A DNA stretch of 64,000 bases from Adiantum capillus-veneris (Eukaryota; Streptophyta; Polypodiopsida; Polypodiales; Pteridaceae). Below are positions 33,645-44,962 of this stretch, one piece after another (position 1 is the first letter of the stretch; each line of letters opens with the position of its first letter). The stretch is taken from assembly GCA_014529385.2 (NCBI GenBank), contig CM043944.1:93454476-93518475 (forward strand), in the 5' to 3' direction. A program made the position numbers and the translations under genes. The notes beneath the pieces were generated by a model. The model made no database searches. It was not told the origin of the DNA and saw nothing but the letters and a program-made list of their open reading frames with translations.

Positions 33645-33765
33645 TTCATTAATAGGTGGGCTCCTAGCCCCTTGCCCTAGACAGATCCCCTGTCCACACT
33701 GCCTAGCCCGGCCCTTGGCCATAGTCCTTGCCTAGTTCTTAGGGTACAGGACCCGTGTCCTGACA
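33645..33765 (-). repeat. LTR fragment of element M
   Basis: The minus strand begins TGTCAGGACACGGGTCCTG directly after a polypurine tract (33766-33780, TTAAGAGGGAAGTAA) and is cut off at R2. Confidence 0.65.
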
Positions 33766-33776
33766 TTACTTCCCTC

Positions 33777-34024
33777 TTAAGGAAGAGTTTTCGTCCTCGA
33801 AAACACAAGTAGTAACATCTTCTTAAGAATACTAGTGTTCTCTTTATTGACGTCCCATAAGTGAGCCAGTTGTCTGTATGACCGATAATTGGTGCAATGA
33901 GGAGGTTCAATGAAACCAAGATGAATATCTTGATTTTCAACATTGTTGTCCATTTGCAACCGCTTGAGTCTAAATGGTAACTCCATTTATAACTCACTTG
34001 AGTGTTGTAAAGGAGTAACCACAA
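33777..34024 (-). pseudogene. Element M chromovirus pol 3' end
   Basis: The peptide GFIEPPHCTNYRSYRQL, then WDVNKENTSILKKMLLL, followed by TTCGAGGACGAAAACTCTTCC in the DNA, corresponds to the C-terminal end of L-type chromovirus pol (compare LEEGTTWENISILK at 13640-13740). It is joined at about 34025 to a gag sequence that should lie kilobases upstream, so most of pol has been lost. Confidence 0.6.
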
Positions 34025-34031
34025 CTAAGAG

Positions 34032-34113
34032 TCACTTGTTGTGAGGATGAATCGTCATCAAGATCCTTGAATTCACTTGTTGTGAGGATGAATCGTCATC
34101 AAGATCCTTGAAT
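34032..34113. repeat. Perfect 41-bp tandem duplication
   Basis: 34032-34072 and 34073-34113 are identical (unit starting TCACTTGTTGTGAGGATG). 41 is not a multiple of three, so the duplication shifts the gag frame that contains it. Identity suggests a recent slippage event. Confidence 0.97.
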
Positions 34114-34730
34114 TCACCCTCCTTGTAGACCTCACAATTGTCTACAAGGTAAAGAGATTCCTTAGTTAACTCATTTAACGTTGTGCTCCTCTTCATATGT
34201 AAGTCCTTCTGGAGATCTGCGTTTCTCAGTCCTTGAATAAATATAAGCATAAGTCTAGAATGGGTTGGTAGTTCTTACACATGGAAGAACTTCACATATC
34301 TCTTTAGTGGTAGGGCTGCCTTTCGCATAGATTCCCCTTTCTTTTGTTTGAACTTATGGATTTGTGAGACTGTATTATGAGCTATCCCTCTTTGTGAGAA
34401 TTCCTCAATAAACTCGTCAAAAACCTCCTCCATAGACTCAAAATCTCTACGCTCCACAGAATCAAACCAAGTGGCTGCATCCTCTTCTAGGGTAAGTCCA
34501 AACCCTGCAAATTGAGTAGAAAAATCCAAAACTTTTTCAGCTCTAATTACATGCACGAAGGATGCTACATGATCCCTAGGATCTCTATTTCCCGAGTATT
34601 TCTTGTTTACCCATTTTTGCACCTGAGAAGGTCTAATTCTACGATGGTCTACAAATCTCATCATTGGTTCTCCTCGTCCTCCTCGATATGCCTCTTTTGG
34701 CCTTTGGTAGTGGGAGGGTTCCTCTCCCAA
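34114..34730 (-). pseudogene. Element M gag, gypsy type
   Basis: From 34730 leftward: KKYSGNRDPRDHVASFVHVI, then FGLTLEEDAATWFDSV and FIEEFSQRGIAHNTVSQI, the gypsy gag capsid core, followed after a frame break near 34275 by GLRNADLQKDLHMK and LYLVDNCEVY. It is homologous to the gag of element H (42263-42780). The duplication at 34032 lies just past its end. Confidence 0.8.
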
Positions 34731-34936
34731 AGGTGCTCCTAAGCCATAATTTCCAATGGCTCTTGCAAGAGGTGGTTCATCTCTCCGAACTCGTTCTCTT
34801 TGTTCTTGTTCTATGGGTTGTCTTCCGGGCTCTGCCGACTCTTGAGTTTTTGGCTTACTCTCGCCTTGGTAATGTGAATGGAGTGGTGGTTCTTGTAAAT
34901 CTCTTAGCCCTCATCCGGTTGGATAATAACATTTGT

Positions 34937-35563
34937 TTAGGTCTTGTTTTGATGTTGCATTTTGTTGAATCCATGCCTACAATGATGGTTGGGTTGCCTG
35001 CTAGTTCTGATAGTTGAAAGTCTGCTGCTGCCGATTAGAATGTGATGTTGCATCGTACTCTTCTGAAAATGGATTTGTAGACTTGCTAGGGTATAGGTGG
35101 ACCTTGGTACTTCTTCGGGGGCATATGTTGATATTTCTGAAACTCTTGACTTATCTACCTCCTCTGGTAGAATTCGTTTGTATTCTTGCCGGTACCTGTC
35201 AACAAAAATGATATCCTTCCCAATAGCAATTTCATACGAGAACAAGTAAAGAAGCTTGTCATCACTTAATTCATTTGGGTAGGGTTCTTTGCATCGAAAA
35301 TAAGAGACTACTCCCTCACTCTCATGCTTGTAAATTCCCACATTCTCATTATAGGTAGAGACTCTGGTTGTTTTTTTGTCATACATAAAAAGAGCTCTAG
35401 GTCGATCAATTTTAGGAGGCGGTTCTTCAGTTTCTGAGACCATTTTTCCTTTTGCCACATTATCTCCATACCTGTTGTAATCCTCACGGTTCCTAACTAT
35501 CAGATAGTGGTTCCCCCTTTCATCTCGGGATTTATCTCCATCATCATAGACTTGAATTATCAC
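34937..35563 (-). pseudogene. Element M ORF upstream of gag
   Basis: A 208-codon open stretch, charged (DDGDKSRDERGNHYLIVRN) with a central FRCKEPYPNELSDDKLLYLF. I see no known domain. It lies directly upstream of gag on the same strand, so it is the N-terminal part of gag or a separate small ORF. The open frame starts at a GTG; an ATG in another frame (ATGGATCGTGAT) sits seven bases before it and overlaps a copy of the palindromic motif. Confidence 0.45.
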
Positions 35564-35589
35564 GATCCATGATTCTTGTGATCAGGGCT

Positions 35590-37080
35590 AGAAAAATACA
35601 GTTTTCCTAACCGAAGAAAATAAGGGCAAGCTTGAAATTCTCCCAGTTTTTAGGTCAAAATTTAAAGCTTTTGCCGGTAATTACACTAAAATTTGTGAAA
35701 ACTTCCCAGTTTTCTTGAAGGCAAGCTCAAAATCTAACTGAGATTTTAGGATTTTTGTCGGTTAAAATACATTGGATCCCGATCTTTTTCTAACACTGCT
35801 TGTGACATTTTTGGCAGAAAATGATACCACTTGGTTCAGAGTGATTCCAAGATCCTGCTGTATACTTTTGGTGGAAAAATTGACACCAAAACTCAACCAA
35901 ATCAAGGAAATTGGGCAAACAACACAAAGAACCTTGGAAATAGACTAAAATTGTGGATTTTTGACTTTTTGATATCCAATTTAAAAAAGAAGTGAAAATT
36001 TGACTTATACATGATCTAGATATACAGTTGACAACATTTCATGATGACTAAATGTTGTGGAACATGGATCACGATCCATGACCCCCTGAAACATTTGACA
36101 CTTAGATTTGTCCAGTGAAAAGCTATTTCTATTTGAAAACATTTTGGTGAAGACCATCATAGAAAAAAAACAACAAAAGGCTGACCAAAAGACCAAAAAA
36201 AGGCAGTAAGTCAAAAAATGCAAGCAGAGACAAATCTTGACTTTTGTCAAGAAAAAACAATTCAAATCCAAAAAGAAGTAGATAGGTAGGCCACATAGAC
36301 CTCAAGTAACAAACCGACCAAGTTTTGAGTCCAGATATGGAGGAACATAGATCACAATTCATGACACCCTGAGAGCTTTTGGACTTCACAGATTTATAAA
36401 AGTGGACAAAACGAACATTTTTCCAAAACAAGGGTAGTAAAAAATACTCAAAGGAGGTTCAAAACTAGCTGCAGACAATCAAGGCCAAAATCAACAAAAC
36501 AGATTGATCAGGGGACTTTTGAAAAAGCTAAAGGTCACCAAATCATCTAGAGTTTAGCTAGGAACCATCAAGAGGCTTGGGGAAGGGTGTGAAGTTTCAA
36601 AGAAAATTTGTCTTGAGGTACATAGATTGTGATCCATGACCTCCTAATGTAGAAACTATCTAGAATGATACCAGACTAGCCCAAGTCATGATGGTGAGCG
36701 CAATGGTCTTTTTAAAATTTAGTTTGGAGCTGTATTGTGCAACTTACAAGAAAAGTAAGAATTGTGACGAAAGCGCGACCAAGTTTGAGTTTTGCAGATT
36801 TTGACCCACCCAGCGGGGATGTAAAGCTATAGCCACCAAGAATATTGTGTAGGATAAGCAAATGAGATTTGTGTAGACCTGTCTTCATCCAAAGGACTAA
36901 ATGCACCACAAAAGGTCAAAGATCAAGGTTTTGTCAGCTTTGTTTTCTTGATGTATTTGCAATCAAGCAAATTGTATCAAAACAAAAGTCCTAATAATAG
37001 AGACCAAACAAGCCATATTTCCACTGAGGGTAGAATCAATCAAGGGACCATACCCATCTTAGAGCTAATCTTGGAAGAGA
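35590..37080 (+). other. Element H leader with palindromic motifs
   Basis: Non-coding sequence that resembles the G1/G2 leader region (for example GTCCAGTG shortly after the motif). It includes three copies of the palindromic motif spaced about 280 bp apart (36063, 36346, 36621), as if built from degenerate 280-bp units. Confidence 0.55.
36063..36080. repeat. Best copy of the palindromic motif
   Basis: CATGGATCACGATCCATG: two perfect 8-bp arms with a 2-bp centre. Read forward, the ATG opens a five-codon mini-ORF (ATG GAT CAC GAT CCA TGA). Copies at 36346 and 36621 have lost the ATG. Confidence 0.9.
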
Positions 37081-37440
37081 GTCTTTAAGGGAAGAAACCA
37101 AAATGGGAGTAGGACCATCTGATCCTGCACCAACCTGGAAACTGTTGCACTTACAATATCAGTTTGAGAATGAGCAATGAGCTCAAGTATATAAAGACTA
37201 TATGGATCGATACTATGTGAAAATTGAAGAGAGACCTATTGCGCTTAAGTTGATAGTGCCAGTAGATTACAGTGGAGGTCGATACTTTGATGAAGAGAAA
37301 AACATATTTATAGTTGTGCTAAATTCTTTCATTGTGGAAAAATGAGGGTTGAAAGGCACCAAAGAGAAAGTTGATGCGAAACCTAAAGAAAAACCGCCAA
37401 CTTTGGACAATCCAAGTGCCAAGTTGAGGCGATAAACATG
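37081..37440 (+). pseudogene. Element H N-terminal ORF, cut by C2
   Basis: Broken frames encode DPAPTWKLLHLQYQFENEQ, then YMDRYYVKIEERPIALKLIV. No known domain. The position just after the leader suggests the start of gag or a leader ORF. Similarity to C2 RNase H on the other strand begins by about 37490, so the boundary with C2 is near 37440. Confidence 0.4.
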
Positions 37441-38684
37441 GCTATACATGTCAGCACTAATAACATACATGTGGGATCAGCCATAAGGCATTTGAGCCAT
37501 ACACACTCAACCGTAGTTGTGAAGACTGCCTTGTACTCAGCCTCACAACTGGAAGTGGACACAATAGGTTGCTCCTTGCTCAACCATGATATGCATGAGC
37601 TGCCAAGCATGAAACAAAAACCACTTGTGGCCATTTGTGTGTCAAAACAACCAGCCCAATCTGAGTTCAAAAAAGCATGTAATTCTGGTGGCAATTATTC
37701 CCTCTTGGGATAAAACAAGCCAAGATACAAAGTGCCACTCAAGTAGAAAAATTCTTAAACCATGGGCTATGGATTGATTTGCTGACCTGTGAGACTGCAA
37801 ACTGAATATCTGGCCTCGTGTTGCATACATAAATGAGGCATCCAACAACAGTTTGATAAAGAGTGACATCTGCAGGATCACCAGCATCATGAAGACTCAA
37901 TTTCAAACCTATTTCCATGGGAGTGGCAATAGGTTTGCAATCCTCAAGTCCAAACTTACATAGCAACGTCTCTATGTAACTTTTTTGACACAAGAAAATA
38001 CCTCCATCACACTGCTTTTATTGTATACCCAAGTAATGATGCAACAACCCCAAATCTTCCATCTTGAAAGTAGCATTCAAATCAGCCTTAAATTCAACAA
38101 TATGCCTCTCATTTGGTCGAGTGATCAACAAATTATCCATGTAAAGAACCACAATGAGAAGTACATCACCTCACACTTTACATAAAATGTGCTTTTTGTT
38201 GGACTGTTACAAAAGCCTCGTTTCACCAAATGAGTGTCAACCTTCTCATATTAAACATGAGGATATTGCTTCAACACACACAAAGATTTCTTACATATTC
38301 ACACTTTATCCTCTTGTCCTTTCTTCACAAAACCGCAAGGCTGCGTTACATAAACTTCCTCTTGAATATTTCACCATTCAAGAAAGCAGTAACAATGCTA
38401 GATTGATGTACATTCCAACCCAAATGAGTTGCCAATGCATATAAAAAATGGACAGTAGCCATAACACAAGTGGGAGAAAAAGTTTCTTCATAATTTATGC
38501 CTTTCTGTTGTGCATAATCCTTTGCAACAAGTTGAGCCTTATAGCGATCAATATCACTATCCGGCTTGCGTTTCAACTTGTAAACCCACTTTGTACCAAT
38601 GGCCTTTCTGCTAGGAGAAAAATCACATAAAGTCCATGTGTCATTTTCTGTAAGTGCATCATATTTAGATTGCATGGCAGCCAT
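37440..38684 (-). pseudogene. C2 reverse transcriptase and partial RNase H
   Basis: From 38684: ENDTWTLCDFSPSRKAIGTK, YEETFSPTCVMATVHFLYAL and TAFLNGEIF (copia RT), then a badly decayed palm in which I cannot find the YVDD motif, then RPDIQFAVSQVSKS and, in the RNase H block, GFCFMLGSSCISWLSKEQ and SSCEAEYKAV. The last RNase H third is missing. Confidence 0.82.
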
Positions 38685-39900
38685 CCAATTTTTTGAATTC
38701 TATGCGTCATCAAAAGATAGAGGTTCCTCAACATCATGTAATCTAGACATAGCCAAAGCATAACAATCTGATGCATAAGATGCATGGTGAGAACGTGCAT
38801 GAGTACAACTAGACGAAGGTGCATCCAATTTATTGTTACGCAAATTATGCACCAACAATTTAGGCATACCTCTAGCATGCTCATTGTCAGACCTTTCCTC
38901 ATCAAGTACATCATGTACATCTACATCGCTAATAGGATGATCTGTAACATTTTCAGAAATCCCCATAGGCTTTACATTTGCCTCATTGGAGTTTACATTT
39001 GAATTTCCACCACTGAAAAGAGGCAACAAAGTGTCATAAATGTCCTATGAGCTGAAATTATTGTCTCTAGTACATGACAACAAGGGTTGAACAGAATCTT
39101 CCACAAACACAACATCCTGTGAGACCAAGATACACTTTGTTTGCGGATGAGACAACCTATAACCTTTGCTTTCAGCACTATAAGTGACAAAAATACATTT
39201 AACAACCCTATCATCCAATTTGATGCGTTGTGTTTGTGGCACCAAAGCATATGCCAAACAACCAAAAACACGCATGTGCTCAATAGAAGGCTTTCTATCA
39301 TGCCATAATTCATCTGGAGTAATAGACTGCAAAGCTTTTGTAGGACACCTGTTAAGTACATAAGTGGCACACTTGATGGCCTCAAGCCAAAATGAATGCG
39401 GTAAACTTGACTTTTGACCATACATCGTGCCATTTTTGTAGTAATCTATTTTTTTTCTCAGCAACACCATTTTTTTGAGGCATATAAGGCAGTGTACATT
39501 GGTGTTTATCCCATGACTAGCCAGAAATGAATTAAAGACATATACTCCCCCCCTCAATCGGAATGGAGGGTGTCCATAGTACATTTTGAGACATTTTTAT
39601 CCATAGCCTAAAATTATTTGAAGCACATAAATACTTTGGACTTCTCTTCAAGAAAAAATACCCATGCATGCCTGGAGTAATCATCAATGAAAAGTCACGA
39701 AGTAAAGGTAATTGCCCAAGGATGGAGTTTGCATGGGTCCACAAACATCACTATGCACAAGCTGCAAGCTGCATGTGGCCCTAACTAAACCATCCTTTGG
39801 AAACTTTGAACGTTGCATCTTACCCAAAATATATCCTTCACAAACATGTTTGGCAGGTGCTTGAAGAGGCGGCAAAGAAGCAACCATATCAGATTTTTAC
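38685..39900 (-). pseudogene. C2 integrase
   Basis: A segment with VHSDVCGPMQTPSLGNYLYF (first catalytic Asp present, near 39720) follows HVCEGYILGKMQRSKF. After frame breaks, WLEAIKCATYVLNRCPTKAL and PSIEHMRVFGCLAYALVPQ mark the C-terminal integrase region, then YSAESKGYRL. A linker (39029-38700) has no conserved motif. Confidence 0.8.
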
Positions 39901-39984
39901 AAACGCATTAATTTGGCAAAATTCAAATTTTCAAAACGTGCATGCCAAAGTTTTTCATGTGAAATGGCCTTGAAATCCACAACT

Positions 39985-40452
39985 TCATTTGCAAAATTTT
40001 GACCACACTTTGTCATACAAAGTGATCTTATATAGCCCATGACATAAATTGCCAAAGGCAACGATTTCATCACCAAAACTGAGATCATGTATAGTACATC
40101 TTTCATCCACAAAATTGACTACAAGTCCAAGTCTAGGAAGTTCAAATACAAACAAAATATTCTTCTTGATACCATGTACATAAAGTGCATCAACAAGTGT
40201 GAAAGAACTATCATTTGCAGCTTTAAGCACAATCTTTCCAACTTAAGTAACCAAATTCCCATGAGGGATAGACTTAAGAGAGGTGAACAAATCATGATGT
40301 GAGGTAATGTGCTTTGTAGCATCACTGTCAAAATACCACACATGTGAATCTGCAGCAATTGACATGCATGCATCATGAACAATAGGATTATATGTACACT
40401 TTGCACCAGAAGCCCATTTTGCATCAACATTAGCATCAGAGTCTCCTTTCAC
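39985..40452 (-). pseudogene. C2 protease with altered active site and pre-integrase region
   Basis: WYFDSDATKHITSHHDLFTS is the copia protease site with DSDA in place of DSGA. It is followed in another frame by DALYVHGIKKNILFVFELPR and LCHGLYKITLYDK, the usual link to integrase. Confidence 0.8.
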
Positions 40453-41385
40453 AGAAGACTCAACAAAAGATGCATTTGTAGTGGAACCAACATTTGCAGT
40501 GGAACCACCCTCATTTTTCTTAGCCTCTTTGGCCTACACTTAAGACACTGCTTGATCCAGCTTCTTCTTTTTACCCTTATCACCAGAATTTGTAGATGAA
40601 TTTCTGCCAACAGAACCATTAGGAACATGTGATTTTCTACTCGCAGAAGAACCATAAAAAGCGGTTGCATTGTTGTTACCACCTTTCCTTTGAGTAGCAA
40701 CAAAGGCCTATTCAACTGCCCACCGCCTAGTCCTGTTTTTTCTAGAAAGAAACTCTTGCCCATAATGCATCAAACCTGACAAATTTAGGATTTACTTGGG
40801 TCATAAGCCTCCAAGCACTAGCAAAAGTCTGTAAGAATTTGGCAAGGCATCAAGAACAGTCTGCACAAGGGAATTGTCTGAAATGACTTCACCTACAAAA
40901 ATAAGTTGCTCATTGATATCCTTGACACCAGCAAGGAAAGTGTCCGTATCATCTTCCTCGTGCATAATCTTTGACTCCAGCTCTTTACGCAGCAATGCAA
41001 TTTTAGCCTCATTGCAGCTTGCATAAAGACCAACCAGAATATCCCGAGCCTATTTTGTAGATTTTTCTAAATGAATGCGAGGAGTAATAGTGCCCTTCAC
41101 AGACAACACAATCAATGCATGAGCTTGTGCATCTTTTACATCCAAACGAGCTTGTTCTGCCATATGACACTAACAACAACAATCCTTGCAGCAAGACCTG
41201 CAACATCCTCAACATCCCATGTATCCTCAGAACCAGGATGTACATCAATCCCCTACACAATGTTCCAAACGCCCTTCAACACAAGAACATGTTGCATCAT
41301 ATAAGGCCACATAGGGTAATTTTCCCCATCCAATCTTTCCTAAAAAACAAACATCTTGAACACATCTCTGTTGTTGTCAGACATG
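40453..41385 (-). pseudogene. C2 gag
   Basis: The start MSDNNRDVFKMF near 41385 is followed by GENYPMWPYMMQHVLVLKG-like sequence, then in other frames KELESKIMHEEDDTDTFLAG and VLDALPNSYRLLLVLGGL, the copia gag core. The region to 40453 is K/R-rich with no intact knuckle. Close relative of the C3 fragment at 11411-11935. Confidence 0.8.
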
Positions 41386-41731
41386 GTAAATGTTGCACCT
41401 AATGTGAAAACTACTTGAAAAGAGGAGAAGGAAAGCGGGAGCAACCCGTGCTATATAGCACAACCCGTAAAATACCGTAAGGGACATGTTATGCAGAAAC
41501 GGCACCGATAGATTTTTTGCACAAAATGACAAAATAGCATGTGCAGTACTACCTATAGTGGAAATGGCGGTCGAAATGAGCCCAAATCAAAATTCTGACC
41601 TGACCAAGCTCTTGAAGCCCTCCCAAAAAATTTGTCGACAACGTTCACCAAAGCTCACAAAAATTGAAGAAAGTGAGAAGGCATATGCTGGAGTTGCTGG
41701 CAACTAAGCCCGAGAGGATGCATCATGCAAC

Positions 41732-41747
41732 TTGCGCTGATACCAAT
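41732..41747 (-). promoter_or_regulatory. C2 primer-binding site
   Basis: The minus strand reads ATTGGTATCAGCGCAA, one mismatch to the initiator-Met complement TGGTATCAGAGC, adjacent to the LTR end CCAACA. Confidence 0.8.
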
Positions 41748-42000
41748 TGTTGGAATTAGGGTTGCAAGAAAACACACACAGCTTGGGGAAGACAAAGGAA
41801 GCTCAAGGCACACAATAGAGAGTGTATTACTTAGTTTGCAATGGGAAGATATATAGTCCTTGAATGATGGACGTATGTATAATACACGGGGGGAAAAACC
41901 TCCTAGTGAGGGAACAAATGCATCGACGGTCCTAAGTGTGTTCACACACACCACTACCACATATATATGGTAACAACATATCATGTGGAGGACTCAATCA
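41748..42000 (-). repeat. 5' LTR of C2 (outer end approximate)
   Basis: The plus strand begins TGTTGGAATTAGGG and may end CTCAATCA at 42000. A TATATAG box lies near 41850 on the minus strand. There is no second copy in the window for comparison. Confidence 0.6.
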
Positions 42001-42780
42001 GTCAACCTCATTTTTTTGCACCTAAACCAATGGGATCCTTGGATTCCTGGGTTCCTATGTTAACACATTGAGATAGTGCCATTGCAGACACTATCTTCAG
42101 TACAAAAATTCTAGATATTAGAGCAACAACTTGGGACATAAGACCTAATGAAAGGAAAACCAAACAAATCCCCTCCAGAGCATCGGTCAATGGATATGAA
42201 ATGAGAGATGCTATGGGTGTAGAACCTAGAGTCATGAGGATGGTCGCAAAAAATCAAAGGATGTGACCTTCTTAAGTGGCCAAATGCATACCAAAGAAGT
42301 ACAATGGATTAGGAGATCCTTACGTGCATGTTTCCATCTTTTAGCAAGTCTTAAGAGAAGAACAAGTAGCAAATTTTCATACACAGTACAAGGAATTTGG
42401 GTTAACTCAGAAGGGACTGCGTTAACTTGGTTTCAATCACTCAACAATGGGAATTTCATTAACATTGATAAACTCTTACAAGATTTTACTGAGGAATTAT
42501 CCAAAAGAGGAATCAAGCACAATATGGTTCTCATATCTATGCATTCACGAAAAAGAAAAATGAAAAAGTGAAGGAAGATTCCCTTCGCTTGAAGCAGTAC
42601 ATCGAAAGATTTCTAGTGCGGGAGCTACCATAGGATGATCACTTATCGGTTCTCTTTATTGCGGACTTGAAAAACGGAACTCTCAAAAAGGACTTGCAAC
42701 TGAAAGCTTGCACCACATTGAACAAGCCACCAAGGAAGCTTTGTACTTGGTTGATAATTGCAAGACTTATTTGGCTAGGT
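42001..42780 (+). pseudogene. Element H gag capsid region
   Basis: Across frames: KYNGLGDPYVHVSIF, REEQVANFHTQYKEFGL, GTALTWFQSLNNGNFINIDK and FTEELSKRGIKHNMV, then FIADLKNGTLKKDLQLKACT. This matches element M gag almost motif for motif. At least three frameshifts and several stops. Confidence 0.8.
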
Positions 42781-43770
42781 AATGGAAGATATGGAGACAA
42801 ATCCTAATAGTTCATCTACTACCCCCAATGGAAAAGCAGAGTGATCCTACTGTAATCATGTCAAATGTGGAACAATTAGTTGAAGAATTGTTCTACAAGA
42901 TGAATCAGACCTACATGACAAATCCTAATCTAAGACCGCAGCAACCACAAGTAACTAATGCTCCACAAATGATGAAATGGTGTGCCATAGAACAAAAATA
43001 CACAAACCATGATACAAGCAAGTGTTTCAATAACCATAACTATAGGAGAGAAAGGGTGTATGTACCTCTAGCAATGCAACAATTACCACCACCTCCAAGG
43101 TACCAAATGGGACATAACAACGCGATATAGGGAGGGGACAAACTACAACCCGTATTGGGGCAACAACCACCATTACCACAGGACAACCGGGCCATTTTTT
43201 TGTTATGCTCAACCTATAGAGACATTTGTAACGCAACCCGTTATGCCACCAATTGTTTACTATAAAAGCCAGTCAAAAGTCAAATGGCAGAGACAGAGAG
43301 AGTAGCTTACGCTCCACAAGAAAGTCCATATTGGGCTAGTGTCGACGAAGCTTTTAATCCTTTGTATGTTGATCAGACAACTAAAAACCAGTTCACAATG
43401 GATGAAAACACACTCATGTTCAGAGAAAACCAAGAACTACAAGCCTAGGGATTATTCGCCTAGAGCAGGCCAATTGATGAGAGCACAAGCCGCATCCAAA
43501 CTCAAGGGCCTGTGCTATGAATGCAGAGGTGACCATTGGGTGAGGGGATGTCCTTTTAAAGGTCAACGTACTAAAATGTTTGGATTTTTTGAGGGGTGTG
43601 GAAGAGACCACTTTATTCAAAATTGTGCAAAAAACCCTGATAATCTTGGGAAAGCAACTATAATTGTCATTAAGATATTACCATGCACAAGCGGATCAAA
43701 GATGGAGCCAACGGTTCCTGTCAAAGTGGTACCTAGAGCTCAAGCTCAAGAAGCTGTGAAAAATCAATGA
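42781..43770 (+). pseudogene. Element H gag C-terminal region with zinc knuckles
   Basis: The open stretch 42828-43130 is Q/N-rich. The stretch 43339-43770 contains GLCYECRGDHWVRGCPF, a knuckle one residue short of CX2CX4HX4C, and GFFEGCGRDHFIQNCAKN, a second knuckle missing its first Cys. Confidence 0.7.
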
Positions 43771-44656
43771 TCACAAAGGACCTAGAAATTCCAAACCAAA
43801 CCGAATTTGATAACAAATCAGTTAGAACTCAAAGAAAATCTTGGAAAGCCAAACATAAAAAAATGAAAGCAAAGAGGTTGCAGGAGAAAACTATTTTGGA
43901 AGTTGAAATGAACCAAGCCAAGAAACGGCTAAAACAAGTGTAAGAAAGTAAGAAAAATGCAAAGGGAGTGGAAGGATCAAACACTCACTCACCTAGTTTG
44001 GTCTTGGTAGAGAAAGTGAACGAGCACCTAGATGCAATACTGCAAGCGTATACAACGAGGCTCCATAACAACCAAACTTAGGAGCAAAGTCTGTTGCCCT
44101 ATCCACATCCAGAAGATGAATCCAAGAGAATGAGGTATACAAGATACTTCTAGAAACCGCTCAAGCCATACTGCAATCAAAAACACCAAAAATTTCTAAA
44201 CCAATAACACAGGAACTGAGAAAAGAAAACACCAGAAAAGATAAGAAAACCAACACTTGTAAAGACAACAAAATTTAGGGATTTTGTAATTGAGGTGGAA
44301 AAGATCACTTATATGAAAATTGCACTCAGAATCTGGACAATAAAATGAAACCTTTGCAAACAGACAAAGAAGAGCCACTACCTACTGTAACTATCACAAA
44401 TACAATAGACGAGGGTAAATCACTAGTGATGCAATCAATTTCAAAGGTAGACAAACCATGGCCACAATCGTTATGAGAAACGATCCAGGAAAAAAAAGAT
44501 GGGAGTTCCACTTTGATATTAGCACTAATTTCTGAGATAAATGTGGATTATGAATTCTATTAAGGAGATATTCAGTCATTGTATGGAGATGCAAAAACTG
44601 AGGTTTTGGTAGAGAGCAAACCAGCATCCATAAGAACGTTATCGTCCTTTGTAGGG
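43771..44656 (+). pseudogene. Element H gag to protease spacer with a third knuckle
   Basis: Mostly broken and lysine-rich. Near 44280-44330 the reading GGKDHLYENCTQNLDN, interrupted by a stop, parallels GCGRDHFIQNCAKNPDN at 43600, so the knuckle segment appears duplicated. Confidence 0.5.
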
Positions 44657-44962
44657 GAATATGAGACTAAATATGTGGTTAAGGTTGTGCCATCCAAATG
44701 GAATTTGATTCCCCAAATGATGGATGCAAAGAGCTTGCACAACCTGTTATCTTCTCCTATCATGTGCACTATCACCCTCAGAAAACTGTTGAAAATCAAA
44801 CCATATATGTGGGGGAAAATGAGCAGAAACTTGGAGAAGTTAGGAGTAAAAGTCTAGCCGATGGATGAAGCTATGGAAGCATACAAGAAAGAAAACCACC
44901 TTGGGAACCCAAAACCGGAACCTATACCTCTAAACAAGGTAGGTGATTATTGTGAAGGTGAA
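44657..44962 (+). repeat. 306-bp block shared at about 97% with element K
   Basis: It encodes YETKYVVKVVPSK, then IMCTITLRKLLKIKPYMWGK, the typical segment before gypsy protease. The near-identical copy is at 57389-57694. In H, sequence beyond 44962 jumps to RT, so the protease is deleted here; the K copy continues into it. Confidence 0.92.

Larger units (their letters stand above)
37440..42000 (-). mobile_element. Element C2: degenerate Ty1/copia retrotransposon lacking its 3' LTR
   Basis: The minus strand carries a probable 5' LTR (41748-42000), primer site, gag, protease, integrase, RT and partial RNase H in copia order. RNase H stops near 37490 and no second LTR is found, so the 3' end is deleted. 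All domains are present but shot through with stops and frameshifts. It sits inside element H. Confidence 0.8.

Noticed and set aside
36005-36431. Minus-strand ORFs rich in F and L
   Set aside because: They run antisense through the non-coding leader of element H and reflect its A-rich plus strand.
41748-42000. C2 right LTR as part of a full element with target duplication
   Set aside because: No matching left LTR exists near 37440, so neither LTR pairing nor a duplication can be claimed.
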